Source of the DNA: CAXMQS01 sp964195995
GTDB taxonomy: Bacteria > Actinomycetota > Acidimicrobiia > Spongiisociales > JAOTWH01
Length of the DNA stretch: 64,000 nucleotides
Assembly: GCA_964195995.1 (NCBI GenBank)
Contig: CAXMQS010000036.1
Coordinates: forward strand, 102,749 to 166,748
Direction: 5' to 3'
Made by a program: the position numbers and the translations under genes
The notes under the pieces: generated by a model
Database searches by the model: none
What the model saw: only the letters and a program-made list of their open reading frames with translations
Told to the model about the DNA's origin: nothing
Part shown: in pieces, positions 35,245 through 43,477 of the stretch
How positions within the stretch are numbered: the stretch's first letter is position 1
Layout: each line of letters begins with the position of its first letter

Positions 35245-36174
35245 TCAACCGTTGTGGACGATCTCCACGACGGGTTGCATCGCTTCCACCGTGGCGGCCG
35301 TCCTCGGAAAGACGTCGCACCGGACTTCGTTGAACCCGAGTTTGCCGAGTGAGAGGATGAACTCCGCGATCTGTTCGGAAGTCCCCGTCACCGGCTGTTT
35401 CATGTCCAGACCTTCAGCCGCACCGTTGCTGCTGAACCCTTCGGGAACCACGGTGTACAGGTCGAAGGTCCGTCCCACAGTGGCAGGGTCACGGTCCTCG
35501 GTCTGACACGCCCGCTCTAGCACCTCAATGATCGGTCCGATCCGCTCACCGATCTGTTCAAGAGTCTCGTCCCAGCCCCACCAGTTCCACGAGTCGGCGT
35601 ACTTAGCGACGAGTTGCAGCATCTTCGGGCCTCCTGCCGCAATGTTGATAGGCGGACCCTGCTGACGAGGACCCCGCAGCACCAACTCGGCTTGACGGGC
35701 CGTGTAGAACTCACCCTCGAAGTCAATGGCACCATCCCGGAGCAGGCCATGAATGATCTGGATTGCTTCGGCAAACCGTGAGTACCGCTTATCTGTTGGG
35801 AAACCGAACGCCTCGTAATCGGAATCTTCCGTGTTCCCTGCTCCGATTCCGAGTACGAACCGACCTCCCGAGATTTCGTCGATCGTGTCCGCGATCTTTG
35901 CCGTCATCGCGGGAGAGCGGTATGGAGAGTTGACCACCGACTGTCCCAGGCTGATTCGGTTGGTCGTCGCAGCGACCGCCGCCGCGATCGACACCGATTC
36001 CCAGACCCCATCGGTAGCACTCTCTGCCCGATACAGCAGGGCGTCCTCGAACACGAACATGTCGAATCCCGCCGCCTCTGCGGTGGCCGCCTGTTCGCTG
36101 ATCGATTGCCAAGTAGGCGGCGGTGGGTCGCCGCCGGGTCGGCCATGAAGCTGCGTGATTAGCCCGACTCTCAT
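35245..36174 (-). CDS. LLM-class flavin/F420-dependent oxidoreductase
   Basis: A 309-residue bacterial luciferase-like TIM barrel. Visible features: the N-terminal strand MRVGLITQLHGRPGG, ISLGQSVVNSPYRSPAMTAKIADTIDEISGGRFVLGIGAGN (the LLM cofactor region) and INIAAGGPKMLQLVAKYADSWN. Such proteins usually use F420 in actinobacteria. TAGGTT (complement of 36181-36186) ends six bases before the ATG with no SD site, so it has its own leaderless promoter. It is the only gene between copies c and d. Confidence 0.9.
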   Translation of the reverse strand: MRVGLITQLHGRPGGDPPPPTWQSISEQAATAEAAGFDMFVFEDALLYRAESATDGVWESVSIAAAVAATTNRISLGQSVVNSPYRSPAMTAKIADTIDEISGGRFVLGIGAGNTEDSDYEAFGFPTDKRYSRFAEAIQIIHGLLRDGAIDFEGEFYTARQAELVLRGPRQQGPPINIAAGGPKMLQLVAKYADSWNWWGWDETLEQIGERIGPIIEVLERACQTEDRDPATVGRTFDLYTVVPEGFSSNGAAEGLDMKQPVTGTSEQIAEFILSLGKLGFNEVRCDVFPRTAATVEAMQPVVEIVHNG

Positions 36175-36233
36175 GGGTGGAACCTAGCCCGCCCGCACAT
36201 GGAGGACTTCTTGTGCTTGGTTTCGTGAGCAGT

Positions 36234-36285
36234 CCTCTAGAAACATTCGTGAACCCTGGCACACCAGGGTGTGACCTCACCTGAG
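36234..36285 (+). repeat. Cassette-boundary repeat, copy d
   Basis: Complete but more diverged copy: CCTCTAGAAACATTCG at the left, CTGGCACACCAG in the middle, GACCTCACCTGAG at the right. Confidence 0.8.
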
Positions 36286-36370
36286 ACCCCCACTCCTTAG
36301 GCGGCTGTCCCTCGCGTCGCTTGCTGGGGGCTAGGCGCTAGGCGCTGCCTGTTGTGAACTGTCGGCAGAG

Positions 36371-36976
36371 CTAGCGCCGATTCCCTGCACCTTCGCCGAT
36401 GGCATCGAGGACCTCGGGATCGTCGATGAGCCCGCCGCCACGAACTGTTGCCCCAATCGTGAGGGCGGCCGACACCAGCACGATGTTCTTGAGGATGTAC
36501 TGGCCTTCGAGTGTCGGCACGAATAGGTCTGACCAGGTCACCTCTGGGAACAGGAACAGCGGTGTCACGGTTCCGAGCATCTGACCGACCAGCAACAGCA
36601 GCGTGAGGCGCATGAACCTGCCTGCAACGAGTCCGATCCCGATCGCCGTTTCGAGGGTTGCCAGCGAGACACGTGCGAGACCTTCAGTTATCAACCCAAA
36701 GGAGAGCCGGTCGATCGTCTCTGTGGCGAGTTGGTCGGCGGGACTCAGACCCGGCCAAAACTTGAGCACTCCGAACCAGATGAAGATGCCTCCAATGCTG
36801 ATCCGCAAGAGGGTCAGTCCGTGCTCCGCAAGCCAGCGGGTTACTCGGCGGTCGATCGCCTGGAACGCTGTTCGATCCACGTGGGCAACGTTATTGCTGC
36901 CGGCGAGGTAGCAGAAGTGGTTCTCGGAAATGGGCAACAGTTCCAGCGTTCTTGCACACGGCGAACAGATCACCAA
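36371..36976 (-). CDS. DoxX/YkgB-like membrane protein
   Basis: 201 residues with four membrane helices. LLRISIGGIFIWFGVLKFWPG and LEGQYILKNIVLVSAALTIGA match the DoxX-like/YkgB family of small respiratory or redox-linked membrane proteins. The first 30 residues look non-native; a GTG near 36880 (VDRTAFQAIDRRV) may be the real start. It is the only gene between copies d and e. Confidence 0.75.
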   Translation of the reverse strand: MVICSPCARTLELLPISENHFCYLAGSNNVAHVDRTAFQAIDRRVTRWLAEHGLTLLRISIGGIFIWFGVLKFWPGLSPADQLATETIDRLSFGLITEGLARVSLATLETAIGIGLVAGRFMRLTLLLLVGQMLGTVTPLFLFPEVTWSDLFVPTLEGQYILKNIVLVSAALTIGATVRGGGLIDDPEVLDAIGEGAGNRR

Positions 36977-37047
36977 TTCAGGAGCAAGCGCGAGAGTCCG
37001 ACAATGTGCTCCAGAACTCCACTCGGCGATCTACTCCAACTCATGGT

Positions 37048-37100
37048 CCTCTAGGAACATTCGTTGACGCTGGCACACCAGGGCGTGACCTCGCCTGAGG
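37048..37100 (+). repeat. Cassette-boundary repeat, copy e
   Basis: Complete copy, 53 bases: CCTCTAGGAACATTCG, CTGGCACACCAG, GACCTCG and CCTGAGG. Confidence 0.85.
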
Positions 37101-37269
37101 GAGAGCCGGGCTTGGGAGCACCCGGCACAGTGAGCTACTCATCGAGCGCGGTGCGCGTGAGCCCGTATCTCAAGTGAATCGATTCACAGGTGAATCGAGG
37201 TCTTTTGACCCTATTCGTCCAAGGCGCCTAATGATGGTCTGCACCCACCGGCTGGGAGGAGACAAGCAC

Positions 37270-37929
37270 ATGGGCGCTCAGGTGTTGCGATCACTGCGCC
37301 TTGTGACCTCACTCCTCGTCGTTGTGGTTCTAGTTGCGGCCTGCGGTGACGCCACCGAGGTGACCACGACGACGGCTTCGCCTGGCGCTCCATCAGAGAC
37401 GGAGGCCCCACAGGCTACGGATGCAGCCCCAACGACTAAGGAGCCGTCAGTGGCCGCCGCAAGCATTGCAGAAGCCGGACTGCCGACTGAGTGGTTGTTA
37501 GGGAGCCCGCAACAAGCGGAATCGGATTCACAAACCAGCGGGGATGATGAGGGTTTCGTTTTGGACATCAGCTTCCGATTCAGAAGTGACCAATATTCCG
37601 CAGAGGGCAAAGTGACTCACGAGCTAGAGCTGGTCCAAGGGGCCGTGGTGGAATGCAATGGCAGGACGTACGACGAAGAATTCCTGTGGTCGGCGATATC
37701 TCCGGGTACGGGCGAATTGGATTTCGGAGACTCGGGTTCGGTCACGATCGAATTTGAGGCGGTGGCAGTTGCTTCGATCGACGCCGCGGCGTGGCCCAAG
37801 CAGTGCTGGGAATGGAACGGCACTTACACAGGTGCCTCGGGGAACCTGGCTACCGCCACAGGAACGTTCACCGCGGTTATTCCCGGACAACATTCAGGCG
37901 AGCCTTACGTAATCACCTTCGATTCCTAA
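37270..37929 (+). CDS. Lipoprotein of unknown function
   Basis: 219 residues from ATG 37270 behind GGGAGGAG. Signal peptide and lipobox VLVAAC, then a Thr/Ala/Pro-rich low-complexity linker (about 25-70) and a beta-rich C-terminal domain with two Cys. Unrelated by eye to the lipoprotein at 3136. Only gene between copies e and f. Confidence 0.75.
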   Translation: MGAQVLRSLRLVTSLLVVVVLVAACGDATEVTTTTASPGAPSETEAPQATDAAPTTKEPSVAAASIAEAGLPTEWLLGSPQQAESDSQTSGDDEGFVLDISFRFRSDQYSAEGKVTHELELVQGAVVECNGRTYDEEFLWSAISPGTGELDFGDSGSVTIEFEAVAVASIDAAAWPKQCWEWNGTYTGASGNLATATGTFTAVIPGQHSGEPYVITFDS

Positions 37930-37940
37930 GCCGCAGCGCT

Positions 37941-37994
37941 CCTCTCTAGGAATATTCGTCAACACTGGCACACCGGGGCGTGACCTGCCTGAGG
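37941..37994 (+). repeat. Cassette-boundary repeat, copy f
   Basis: Complete copy with two extra bases at the left (CCTCTCTAGG) and a two-base loss near the right (GACCTGCCTGAGG). The right arm CCTGAGG is intact. The gap 37995-38272 shows no gene. Confidence 0.8.
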
Positions 37995-38272
37995 TCTCGA
38001 CGGACCTCGACGGTTGGAGGAGAAGACAGGCAGCTGGTGTAGGCGTCACCGTGGGCACTGTGAACGGCGTTGACCGCCGAGAACCGACGGGCCTGTTAGG
38101 GGAATCCGCCTCTTGCTCCTGTTGACCGAGCCAATCATCCTCGGGGCAATGGCTTGGCTCCACCACCCGTGCCGGACGAGGAGGTGACGCAAAGGGGCAA
38201 ATGGGGGAGACTTCGCCAGATATTGAACACGCTGGCGTCGAAACACGGCGCCCAAACGCATCGAGGGAGAAC

Positions 38273-38584
38273 ATGATGCATGCGATGTTGATCACTTTCG
38301 AGTCGACGGCTGATCTGGATGATCTGAAAGGTCCCTTCACTGATTACGCGAATGCGCTACAAGGGGTGGTGGGTCTGGTCTGCAAGACCTGGTTCCGGGA
38401 CGGATCAACACTGGGTGGCTTCCACATCTTCACCAGCCGAGAAGACGCCGACAGCTACGTGAGCAGCGACCTGGTGGCAGGTCTCACCTCCAATGAGGCC
38501 TTCTCGGAGTTCCAGATCCGCCACTTCGACGTGCTCGACGAGTTGAGCGCCATGACCGGCAGCCCCGAGAAGGCGCTGACCTAG
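38273..38584 (+). CDS. YdhR-like putative monooxygenase/dimeric barrel protein
   Basis: 103 residues from ATG 38273 behind GAGGGAGA. The segment LVCKTWFRDGSTLGGFHIFTSREDADSYV is close to the YdhR family pattern (K-W-...-GG-Y/F-F plus a helix), small ferredoxin-like dimers of unclear activity. Only gene between copies f and g. Confidence 0.75.
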   Translation: MMHAMLITFESTADLDDLKGPFTDYANALQGVVGLVCKTWFRDGSTLGGFHIFTSREDADSYVSSDLVAGLTSNEAFSEFQIRHFDVLDELSAMTGSPEKALT

Positions 38585-38622
38585 ACCCGACCTGCTCCGG
38601 CGGGGGTCCCTTCGCGTCTAGT

Positions 38623-38675
38623 CCTCTAGGAACATTCGTGAACACTGGCCCACCAGGGCGTGACCTCGCCTGAGG
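38623..38675 (+). repeat. Cassette-boundary repeat, copy g
   Basis: Complete copy, 53 bases. It follows a GC-rich hairpin-forming segment (CCTGCTCCGGCGGGGGTCCC, 38591-38610) that also ends the next cassette at 39506 and occurs inverted at 34648-34675. Confidence 0.85.
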
Positions 38676-38971
38676 TTGAAGTTTGGCTGGCCGATGACGA
38701 TGCCTCCTCAACTCACTCGATCAGCAACTCGATTACTTGGATCTCTTGTCTACAAGACGCTGCTTCGAGGGTCTATTAGGTAAAGGCACGAAGGAAGACC
38801 GCGATCGACAGCGTCGAATATGTGCAGTCACATTTGTCGGTTGCTGTGCGTCTCTTGGAGTGAGGACAGAGAGGCGAGTCGTGGTCGAAGATGTCTGGCG
38901 AACCGCGAGGAGATGGACCGCTCGGTTGCCGACTCCTGCTGTTACGGCTTGTAACCAAGGAGGAGATTTCT

Positions 38972-39478
38972 ATGCGCAAGCTCACGTTGGTGTTCGTCGT
39001 CGTCTTGCTGGCGGCGATGATGCTCCCGGCGGCACCCGCAGGTGCTCGCCCGGCGAGCTGGAACCCAGTGACATTCGACGTTACCGACTGTGATACGAAC
39101 ATTTGTACCGAAGGGGGGGTCCCTGATAGCCCCTTCAGGTTCGAGGTCCTGGCCGATCTTGCAGAGGTCACGGGGCTTTCGCCGGAAACGATTGCCGCCT
39201 GTGCAGAAGCAACCTCAGGCACCCGGATCGGGTGGGAGGACAAATCGAACAAGAAGAAGATCCAGCTATGGATCCGGTTCCCTTGCGTGCCTGAGCCTAA
39301 CCCTGACGACCTTGACCCCAATTGGACCTCGTTCAATTTGTTCATACGAGGACACCAGGGCAGTGTCGAGGTCGACTGGAATCTCTACGGCGGCAATGGA
39401 GACCTCTATGGCCTGCGCGGCGGGGGCAGCGGCAACGTGGTCGGTGGCGTCTATAGCCTCGACGGAAGACTGAAATAG
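38972..39478 (+). CDS. Secreted protein of unknown function
   Basis: 168 residues from ATG 38972 behind AAGGAGGAG. Signal peptide with cleavage after PAGA (about residue 24), then a Gly/Asp-rich domain with four Cys that could form two disulfides. No family recognised. Lies after copy g; the far side has only the GC-rich segment at 39506, not a full repeat. Confidence 0.75.
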   Translation: MRKLTLVFVVVLLAAMMLPAAPAGARPASWNPVTFDVTDCDTNICTEGGVPDSPFRFEVLADLAEVTGLSPETIAACAEATSGTRIGWEDKSNKKKIQLWIRFPCVPEPNPDDLDPNWTSFNLFIRGHQGSVEVDWNLYGGNGDLYGLRGGGSGNVVGGVYSLDGRLK

Positions 39479-39648
39479 GAGGTCCTGTCCAGTCTTGGGG
39501 CCCCTGCTCCGGCGGGGGTCCCTTCGCGCACCCCGCACAACTAGAACGACAAGACCGCCTCGCCCGCCTCGAGGCTCGGGCCTCTAGACCAATTGGCGCC
39601 AGGCATCCACGACGAGCGGTTCCTGAGCATCGGCGAGCCCTGCGCTAT

Positions 39649-39783
39649 TCAGTGGTGTCCAGGGAAGTCGGCCAATTTGGCGTTGAGCCAGGAGATGAAT
39701 GGGGCGACGAGGGCCTCCGCAGAGGCTGTTTCGTCGGCGAGAACCTTGATGCTGATGCCGGTGTCGAAGCGGTACTCGACCAT
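39649..39783 (-). CDS. 44-residue small protein
   Basis: A short frame starting MVEYRFDTGISIKVLADE and ending FPGHH, behind a strong GGGAGGAGAG site six bases before the ATG. Amphipathic strand then helix. No family recognised. The good ribosome site and codon pattern argue that it is real. The 483 bases between it and the SIR2 gene hold a weak 35-codon frame (39840) without an SD site and nothing else I can support. Confidence 0.5.
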   Translation of the reverse strand: MVEYRFDTGISIKVLADETASAEALVAPFISWLNAKLADFPGHH

Positions 39784-40266
39784 TGTCTCTCCTCCCGTTA
39801 CTTCGGTCCTAGTTCCCAGCCGATCACGGCACCTCTCCTATGGACCTGGTGTACGAGATTCTCAACGGGCGCTGCGTACCGATCGCTCAGCCCGACCCGT
39901 CGCCGCGCGAGAACCTCAAACGCCTCGACCATGGGGCCAGTGGGTAGCCGGGATAGTCGTACCAATCTGGGTGGCTGCCGGTGTCGGGAGCCTTCGGTTT
40001 GGGCTAGCGCCAGGTCGAACCAACACCAACTGAGGTGTGTGAACGGGACCCCTGGGCGTAGAGAGCATTGATTCTTGGCGGTGAGATGCTCCGGACAGAT
40101 TCGTCCCTAGGAACGGCCCGGGACCAGGAGGGACAGGCCGGGACGTACCCCGTCAGACTGAAGATCCGATGCCAGCCAAATGCGTTGGCGCACATCGGAC
40201 GACTTGTCCCGCAGTATTGCTGCACCACCATCGAGCTACAGTCGTTGAGGCCGCGACCTGTGGGCG

Positions 40267-41538
40267 ATGCAAGGAATCCACTCGGTGACCAGTCAACCCC
40301 CTTCCGACGGAACAACCTACCTACTCGGTGCAGGCTTTAACCGGGTACTCGTCGATCATGAGGGTTTTAGGCCTCCGCTGGATGTCGATTTCCTCACGTT
40401 GGCGCTCACACATCCGCAATGGGGAGGTATGCCGGGGTACCGCCCAGAGTTCCTCGACGTCTACTCAGCGCTGTTCAAGTACATCCTCTCCTACTGGCAC
40501 CTCACGCCCGACGAGCTGACTCAGGAGAACATTCCAGAGCTTCGCCAGCGTCGCTTTGGGCTTGAGAGCTGCCTCACCCTGCTCGAGCTCCAAATGGCCG
40601 ATGAAGGTCGCAGCGGACTGTTTGACCTGGGGGAACTGAGAGAGGTGTGGAATAGCGCAGTCCATCTCGTCACAAAGTCCCTCAATCTCTTCAATTGGTT
40701 CCCTTTTCTGACCGGTACAGACGTGTTCTTCGCATTCGCCAAGCGGGTGATGGACGAACGTGCGACCGTCATAACGCTCAACTACGACACACTGCTGGAG
40801 CAAGCACTGCAACGTGTGTCGGGGTGGAACGAGGACTTTGAGTCCTCTGACATAGGTGCTGATGGGACCACGGACCTTTGGGGCAAAGGACGCGTGCAGT
40901 CAGATGCGCTGCTCGACAGGCAGCTGGTGACGGGCAGATTTCGGTGGCGTCCGGAGCTGGCGTATGGGTTCCAGTTCGATCGTGTGGAACTTGAGGCACC
41001 TTCCGGAACCTGGGTCGACGGTGCGACCTTCTACGGGCGTCCCGAGAATCACCCGTACGCCGAGCCAATTCTCAAGCTTCACGGATCTCTCAACTGGATA
41101 CGCCCCAATCCAGAGTTTCCGTCTGTGGAAACTTTCCAGGAGCAAACGAATGGAAACCTCACGATCAAGGTCAGCGCCATAGATCTAGACCCGATCCTTC
41201 CTAGGGAGTTGCTTCAGCTGAAGACACCGGTCCCGGCCAAGAGCTTTCGGGAAGCGCCATTCAATGATCTATACGAGGCTGCGCGGGAGTCGTTGCGCGT
41301 CACCAACAGGTTGGTTGTAGTCGGCTATTCCTTTCCTGCGACAGATTTCCACATCAATCGACTACTAATGGAAGCGTTCGCTGAAAGGCAGCCCGATGAG
41401 GTGATCGTCGTGAACACCGATGAGAGCGTTGGTGACTTCGTGGCAGCTCTATTGGACCGGCGCCTGACCTCCTTCAAGGGTCTCGCAGAGTTCCTAGACG
41501 CAACATCTACACCAACGACACCGCCGCCGTCAGACTGA
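40267..41538 (+). CDS. SIR2-like domain protein, candidate NADase-type defence gene
   Basis: 423 residues. NAD-binding SIR2 features: GAGFNR at residues 21-26, LNYDTLLEQA near 173, LKLHGSLNWIR near 271 and LVVVGYSFPATDFHINRLLMEAF near 345. The zinc Cys pairs of deacylase sirtuins are absent. This SIR2_2-type architecture is known from anti-phage proteins that destroy NAD+ (DSR, ThsA, SIR2-APAZ families). No second subunit gene is adjacent. It sits between the cassette array and a tRNA scar, in mobile DNA. Confidence 0.82.
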   Translation: MQGIHSVTSQPPSDGTTYLLGAGFNRVLVDHEGFRPPLDVDFLTLALTHPQWGGMPGYRPEFLDVYSALFKYILSYWHLTPDELTQENIPELRQRRFGLESCLTLLELQMADEGRSGLFDLGELREVWNSAVHLVTKSLNLFNWFPFLTGTDVFFAFAKRVMDERATVITLNYDTLLEQALQRVSGWNEDFESSDIGADGTTDLWGKGRVQSDALLDRQLVTGRFRWRPELAYGFQFDRVELEAPSGTWVDGATFYGRPENHPYAEPILKLHGSLNWIRPNPEFPSVETFQEQTNGNLTIKVSAIDLDPILPRELLQLKTPVPAKSFREAPFNDLYEAARESLRVTNRLVVVGYSFPATDFHINRLLMEAFAERQPDEVIVVNTDESVGDFVAALLDRRLTSFKGLAEFLDATSTPTTPPPSD

Positions 41539-41995
41539 AGAACCGAAGGTCGAGGGTGGGATGTGAGCCTCTTCATGAGGTGCAAAGAGTGACATGTTGC
41601 AACCAGGTCGAACTCGCGAGTCGGGCTGAACCTCCTATATCCCGTACCTCGGACCTGACGGGGAGCCTTCTTATCCAGACCTCCAGTCAATGCTTGGGTC
41701 AGGCCGCAGACAGGCCGCGAGGCACGGCGAATCAACGCAAACCATCTCTGGTTGCTGGCGAAACCGCCGATCTGCCCATGATCCCTGAACCTTCTCAGAC
41801 CTCCTGATTCGCCCTCACGCGGCAGAGGTCGCTTGGTTCGATCCACAGCGTCAGTCGAGACTGCTACCCAACTGCTACCGAACGCCCCATAACCAGCCGT
41901 CACAGGACGACACAGCCTGAACGCCATCGCCTAGGAACCCAGACAGACCGGGCCTAGCCGACACCCGATGACACTGGCTGGACCCCGAGCACCGA

Positions 41996-42041
41996 ACTTA
42001 TAATCCGAAGGTCGAGGGTTCGATCCCCTCCCGGCCCACCA
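41996..42041 (+). repeat. 3' half of a tRNA-Ile(TAT)-like gene: integration scar
   Basis: From the anticodon loop to CCA: ACTTATAATCCG, variable loop AGGTC, T arm GAGGGTTCGATCCCCTC, acceptor CCGGCCC, then ACCA. The 5' half is missing; the sequence upstream cannot form the acceptor or D arm. This is how the distal att site of a tRNA-integrated element looks. The part CCGAAGGTCGAGGGT is repeated at 41543. The gap 41539-42205 otherwise shows no gene. Confidence 0.75.
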
Positions 42042-42150
42042 AGGAAGCCCTGGTCAGCGCGGACGTCTCCTGGGTTTGGGCCAGTGGTCGTCGTCTACGG
42101 ACCCGGCTTTTGGGCTTGCCTTCACCCGCCCCTTCCATATGCGCTATGCT

Positions 42151-42169
42151 TGTCGTGATATATCAGACG
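42151..42169 (+). promoter_or_regulatory. Stress-island motif, box 1
   Basis: TGTCGTGATATATCAGACG, about 40 bases before the 33-codon ORF and about 150 before the USP-CBS gene. It contains the palindrome TGATATATCA. Similar motifs are at 50592-50610 and 50507-50525. Confidence 0.45.
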
Positions 42170-42205
42170 CCCATCTACTCGAGTAGCCGCCGGCAGGAGG
42201 CCTCT

Positions 42206-42307
42206 ATGCCGAGTTTCCTCGGGCTCATCGAATCTTGGATCGAGCCCCAGATCTCCGAGATGCTTGCCGCACGATTGCGGCTTGCAGGAGCGCTCGGCTG
42301 CGGTTGA
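42206..42307 (+). CDS. 33-residue small ORF upstream of the USP-CBS gene
   Basis: MPSFLGLIESWIEPQISEML... with GGAGG seven bases before the ATG; it forms an amphipathic helix with a hydrophobic C-terminus. It lies between box 1 and the USP-CBS gene with nine bases to the next ATG. It could be a small peptide or a translated leader. Confidence 0.45.
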   Translation: MPSFLGLIESWIEPQISEMLAARLRLAGALGCG

Positions 42308-42316
42308 GATGACGCC

Positions 42317-43276
42317 ATGATCGCCCGTTCTCCTTCGGCAGAGGGCACCAGCGCAGGGTTTGCCCTCGTCGCCTGGAGTCGCGGTGCGGGGTGCCTCGAG
42401 CTGGCAACCCTGCTCGGTGGTCGGCCTCCAATTCAAGTCAAGGGAGACCTGCGACGCAGTTGTATCAAGGACCGGATCGAACTACTCGTCACCCGGAGGC
42501 TGAGTAGCTTCGACTTGGTCCCGATCGTCATCCCGCACCACCTCGAACTCGAGCGAGTGGAATCCGTCACAGCTGCGGTCGGCGACGGACCCCACTCGGA
42601 ACTCGCCGCGGCCGTGGGTTCGGGTATCGGCGCGGCGTTGGGCGTGCCCGCCGAGCTTGCCACCGTATACCGCACGCCTGAGGAAATCACGGTCGCGCTT
42701 GCTCGCCTCGAGCGACTCGCCGAAGTCCACCCAGACATCGGTCGGCGTGCCGTCGACGAGCCCACGGCGAAACGCCTGGTCGAATCCCTCGCCCCAGGCA
42801 CCCTTCTGGTCGTGGGTGCTCCGGGAGGATCGTGGCTTCAACGCCAGCTCTTCGGTACCGGGCATCGCCTCCTCGTGACCGCGCCGAGCGGTGCCATCGT
42901 GGTTCGCTCCGCGCCCCGGCGCTGCTACCAGGACGCCGCCGACCCAGCCGGCATTGCCATCGGTGGCCACCTCACAGTGAAGGACGCTCTTGCGCTCATG
43001 AGATACCCCGTTGTACCGGTCTGCGAAGGCGGGCGCCTTGTCGGGACCGCACGCATCGAGACCCTCGTCGAAAAGGAACCGACATTGCTGGTCGCCGACG
43101 TGATGGAACCCCCTGTTGCCGTCGCCGATGTCGAACCCGTGGCGGCGGCAGCTGACCTCGATGAGTTCTTCGGCAACTCCCCGATCCCCGTCGTTGACAG
43201 TGACGGATACCTCATCGGTACGATCTTCGACCCACCACCCCACAGCCTGGTTGACTTCGAGATCTCCTCTTCGTGA
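42317..43276 (+). CDS. Stress protein with USP-like region and C-terminal CBS pair
   Basis: 319 residues. The first two thirds have the alternating pattern and nucleotide-loop-like GAPGGSWLQRQLFG...APSGAIVVRSAP of universal stress proteins. The last third (about 210-312) is a CBS-domain pair (VKDALALMRYPVVPVCEGGRLVGTARIE ... VADVMEPPVAVADVEPVA). CBS pairs bind adenine nucleotides, so it may link energy state to the ion-transport genes that follow. A TGTCGTG box lies upstream. Confidence 0.7.
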   Translation: MIARSPSAEGTSAGFALVAWSRGAGCLELATLLGGRPPIQVKGDLRRSCIKDRIELLVTRRLSSFDLVPIVIPHHLELERVESVTAAVGDGPHSELAAAVGSGIGAALGVPAELATVYRTPEEITVALARLERLAEVHPDIGRRAVDEPTAKRLVESLAPGTLLVVGAPGGSWLQRQLFGTGHRLLVTAPSGAIVVRSAPRRCYQDAADPAGIAIGGHLTVKDALALMRYPVVPVCEGGRLVGTARIETLVEKEPTLLVADVMEPPVAVADVEPVAAAADLDEFFGNSPIPVVDSDGYLIGTIFDPPPHSLVDFEISSS

Positions 43277-43477
43277 GCGCAGAGTCGACAGGCCGTCGCG
43301 CCGTCACCATGGATTATCGACTCATAGATGAAATGGAGGGTGACGACCTGCACACCTGGGGTGTGTTTCCCGACCTCCGTTCCAGCTAGGCGCCAAGCGC
43401 ATACCAGCTCGCGTTCTGGACCATCACTGACCCAGTTCCCCGGCATCATCGACCTTCCCAACTCCTCTGAGCTGCAC

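Noticed and set aside
30855..38675. Classical integron with attC sites
   Set aside because: The repeats lack the RYYYAAC and GTTRRRY boxes, genes are on both strands, and no integron integrase with its extra alpha-helix domain is present in the window.
30855..38675. CRISPR array
   Set aside because: Repeats are 680-2950 bases apart with genes between them; no short regular spacers and no cas genes.
39840..39947. 35-codon ORF upstream of the SIR2 gene
   Set aside because: No SD site or -10 at the right distance and no recognisable sequence; not enough to call.
42010..42041. Right attachment site of the tRNA-Val(GAC) element
   Set aside because: Only the generic T-loop block GGTTCGATCCC is shared with the tRNA-Val 3' end; the rest fits tRNA-Ile(TAT), so it belongs to another integration event.
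25736..42041. Complete prophage
   Set aside because: No terminase, portal, capsid, tail or lysis genes in the interval; only integration and replication functions.
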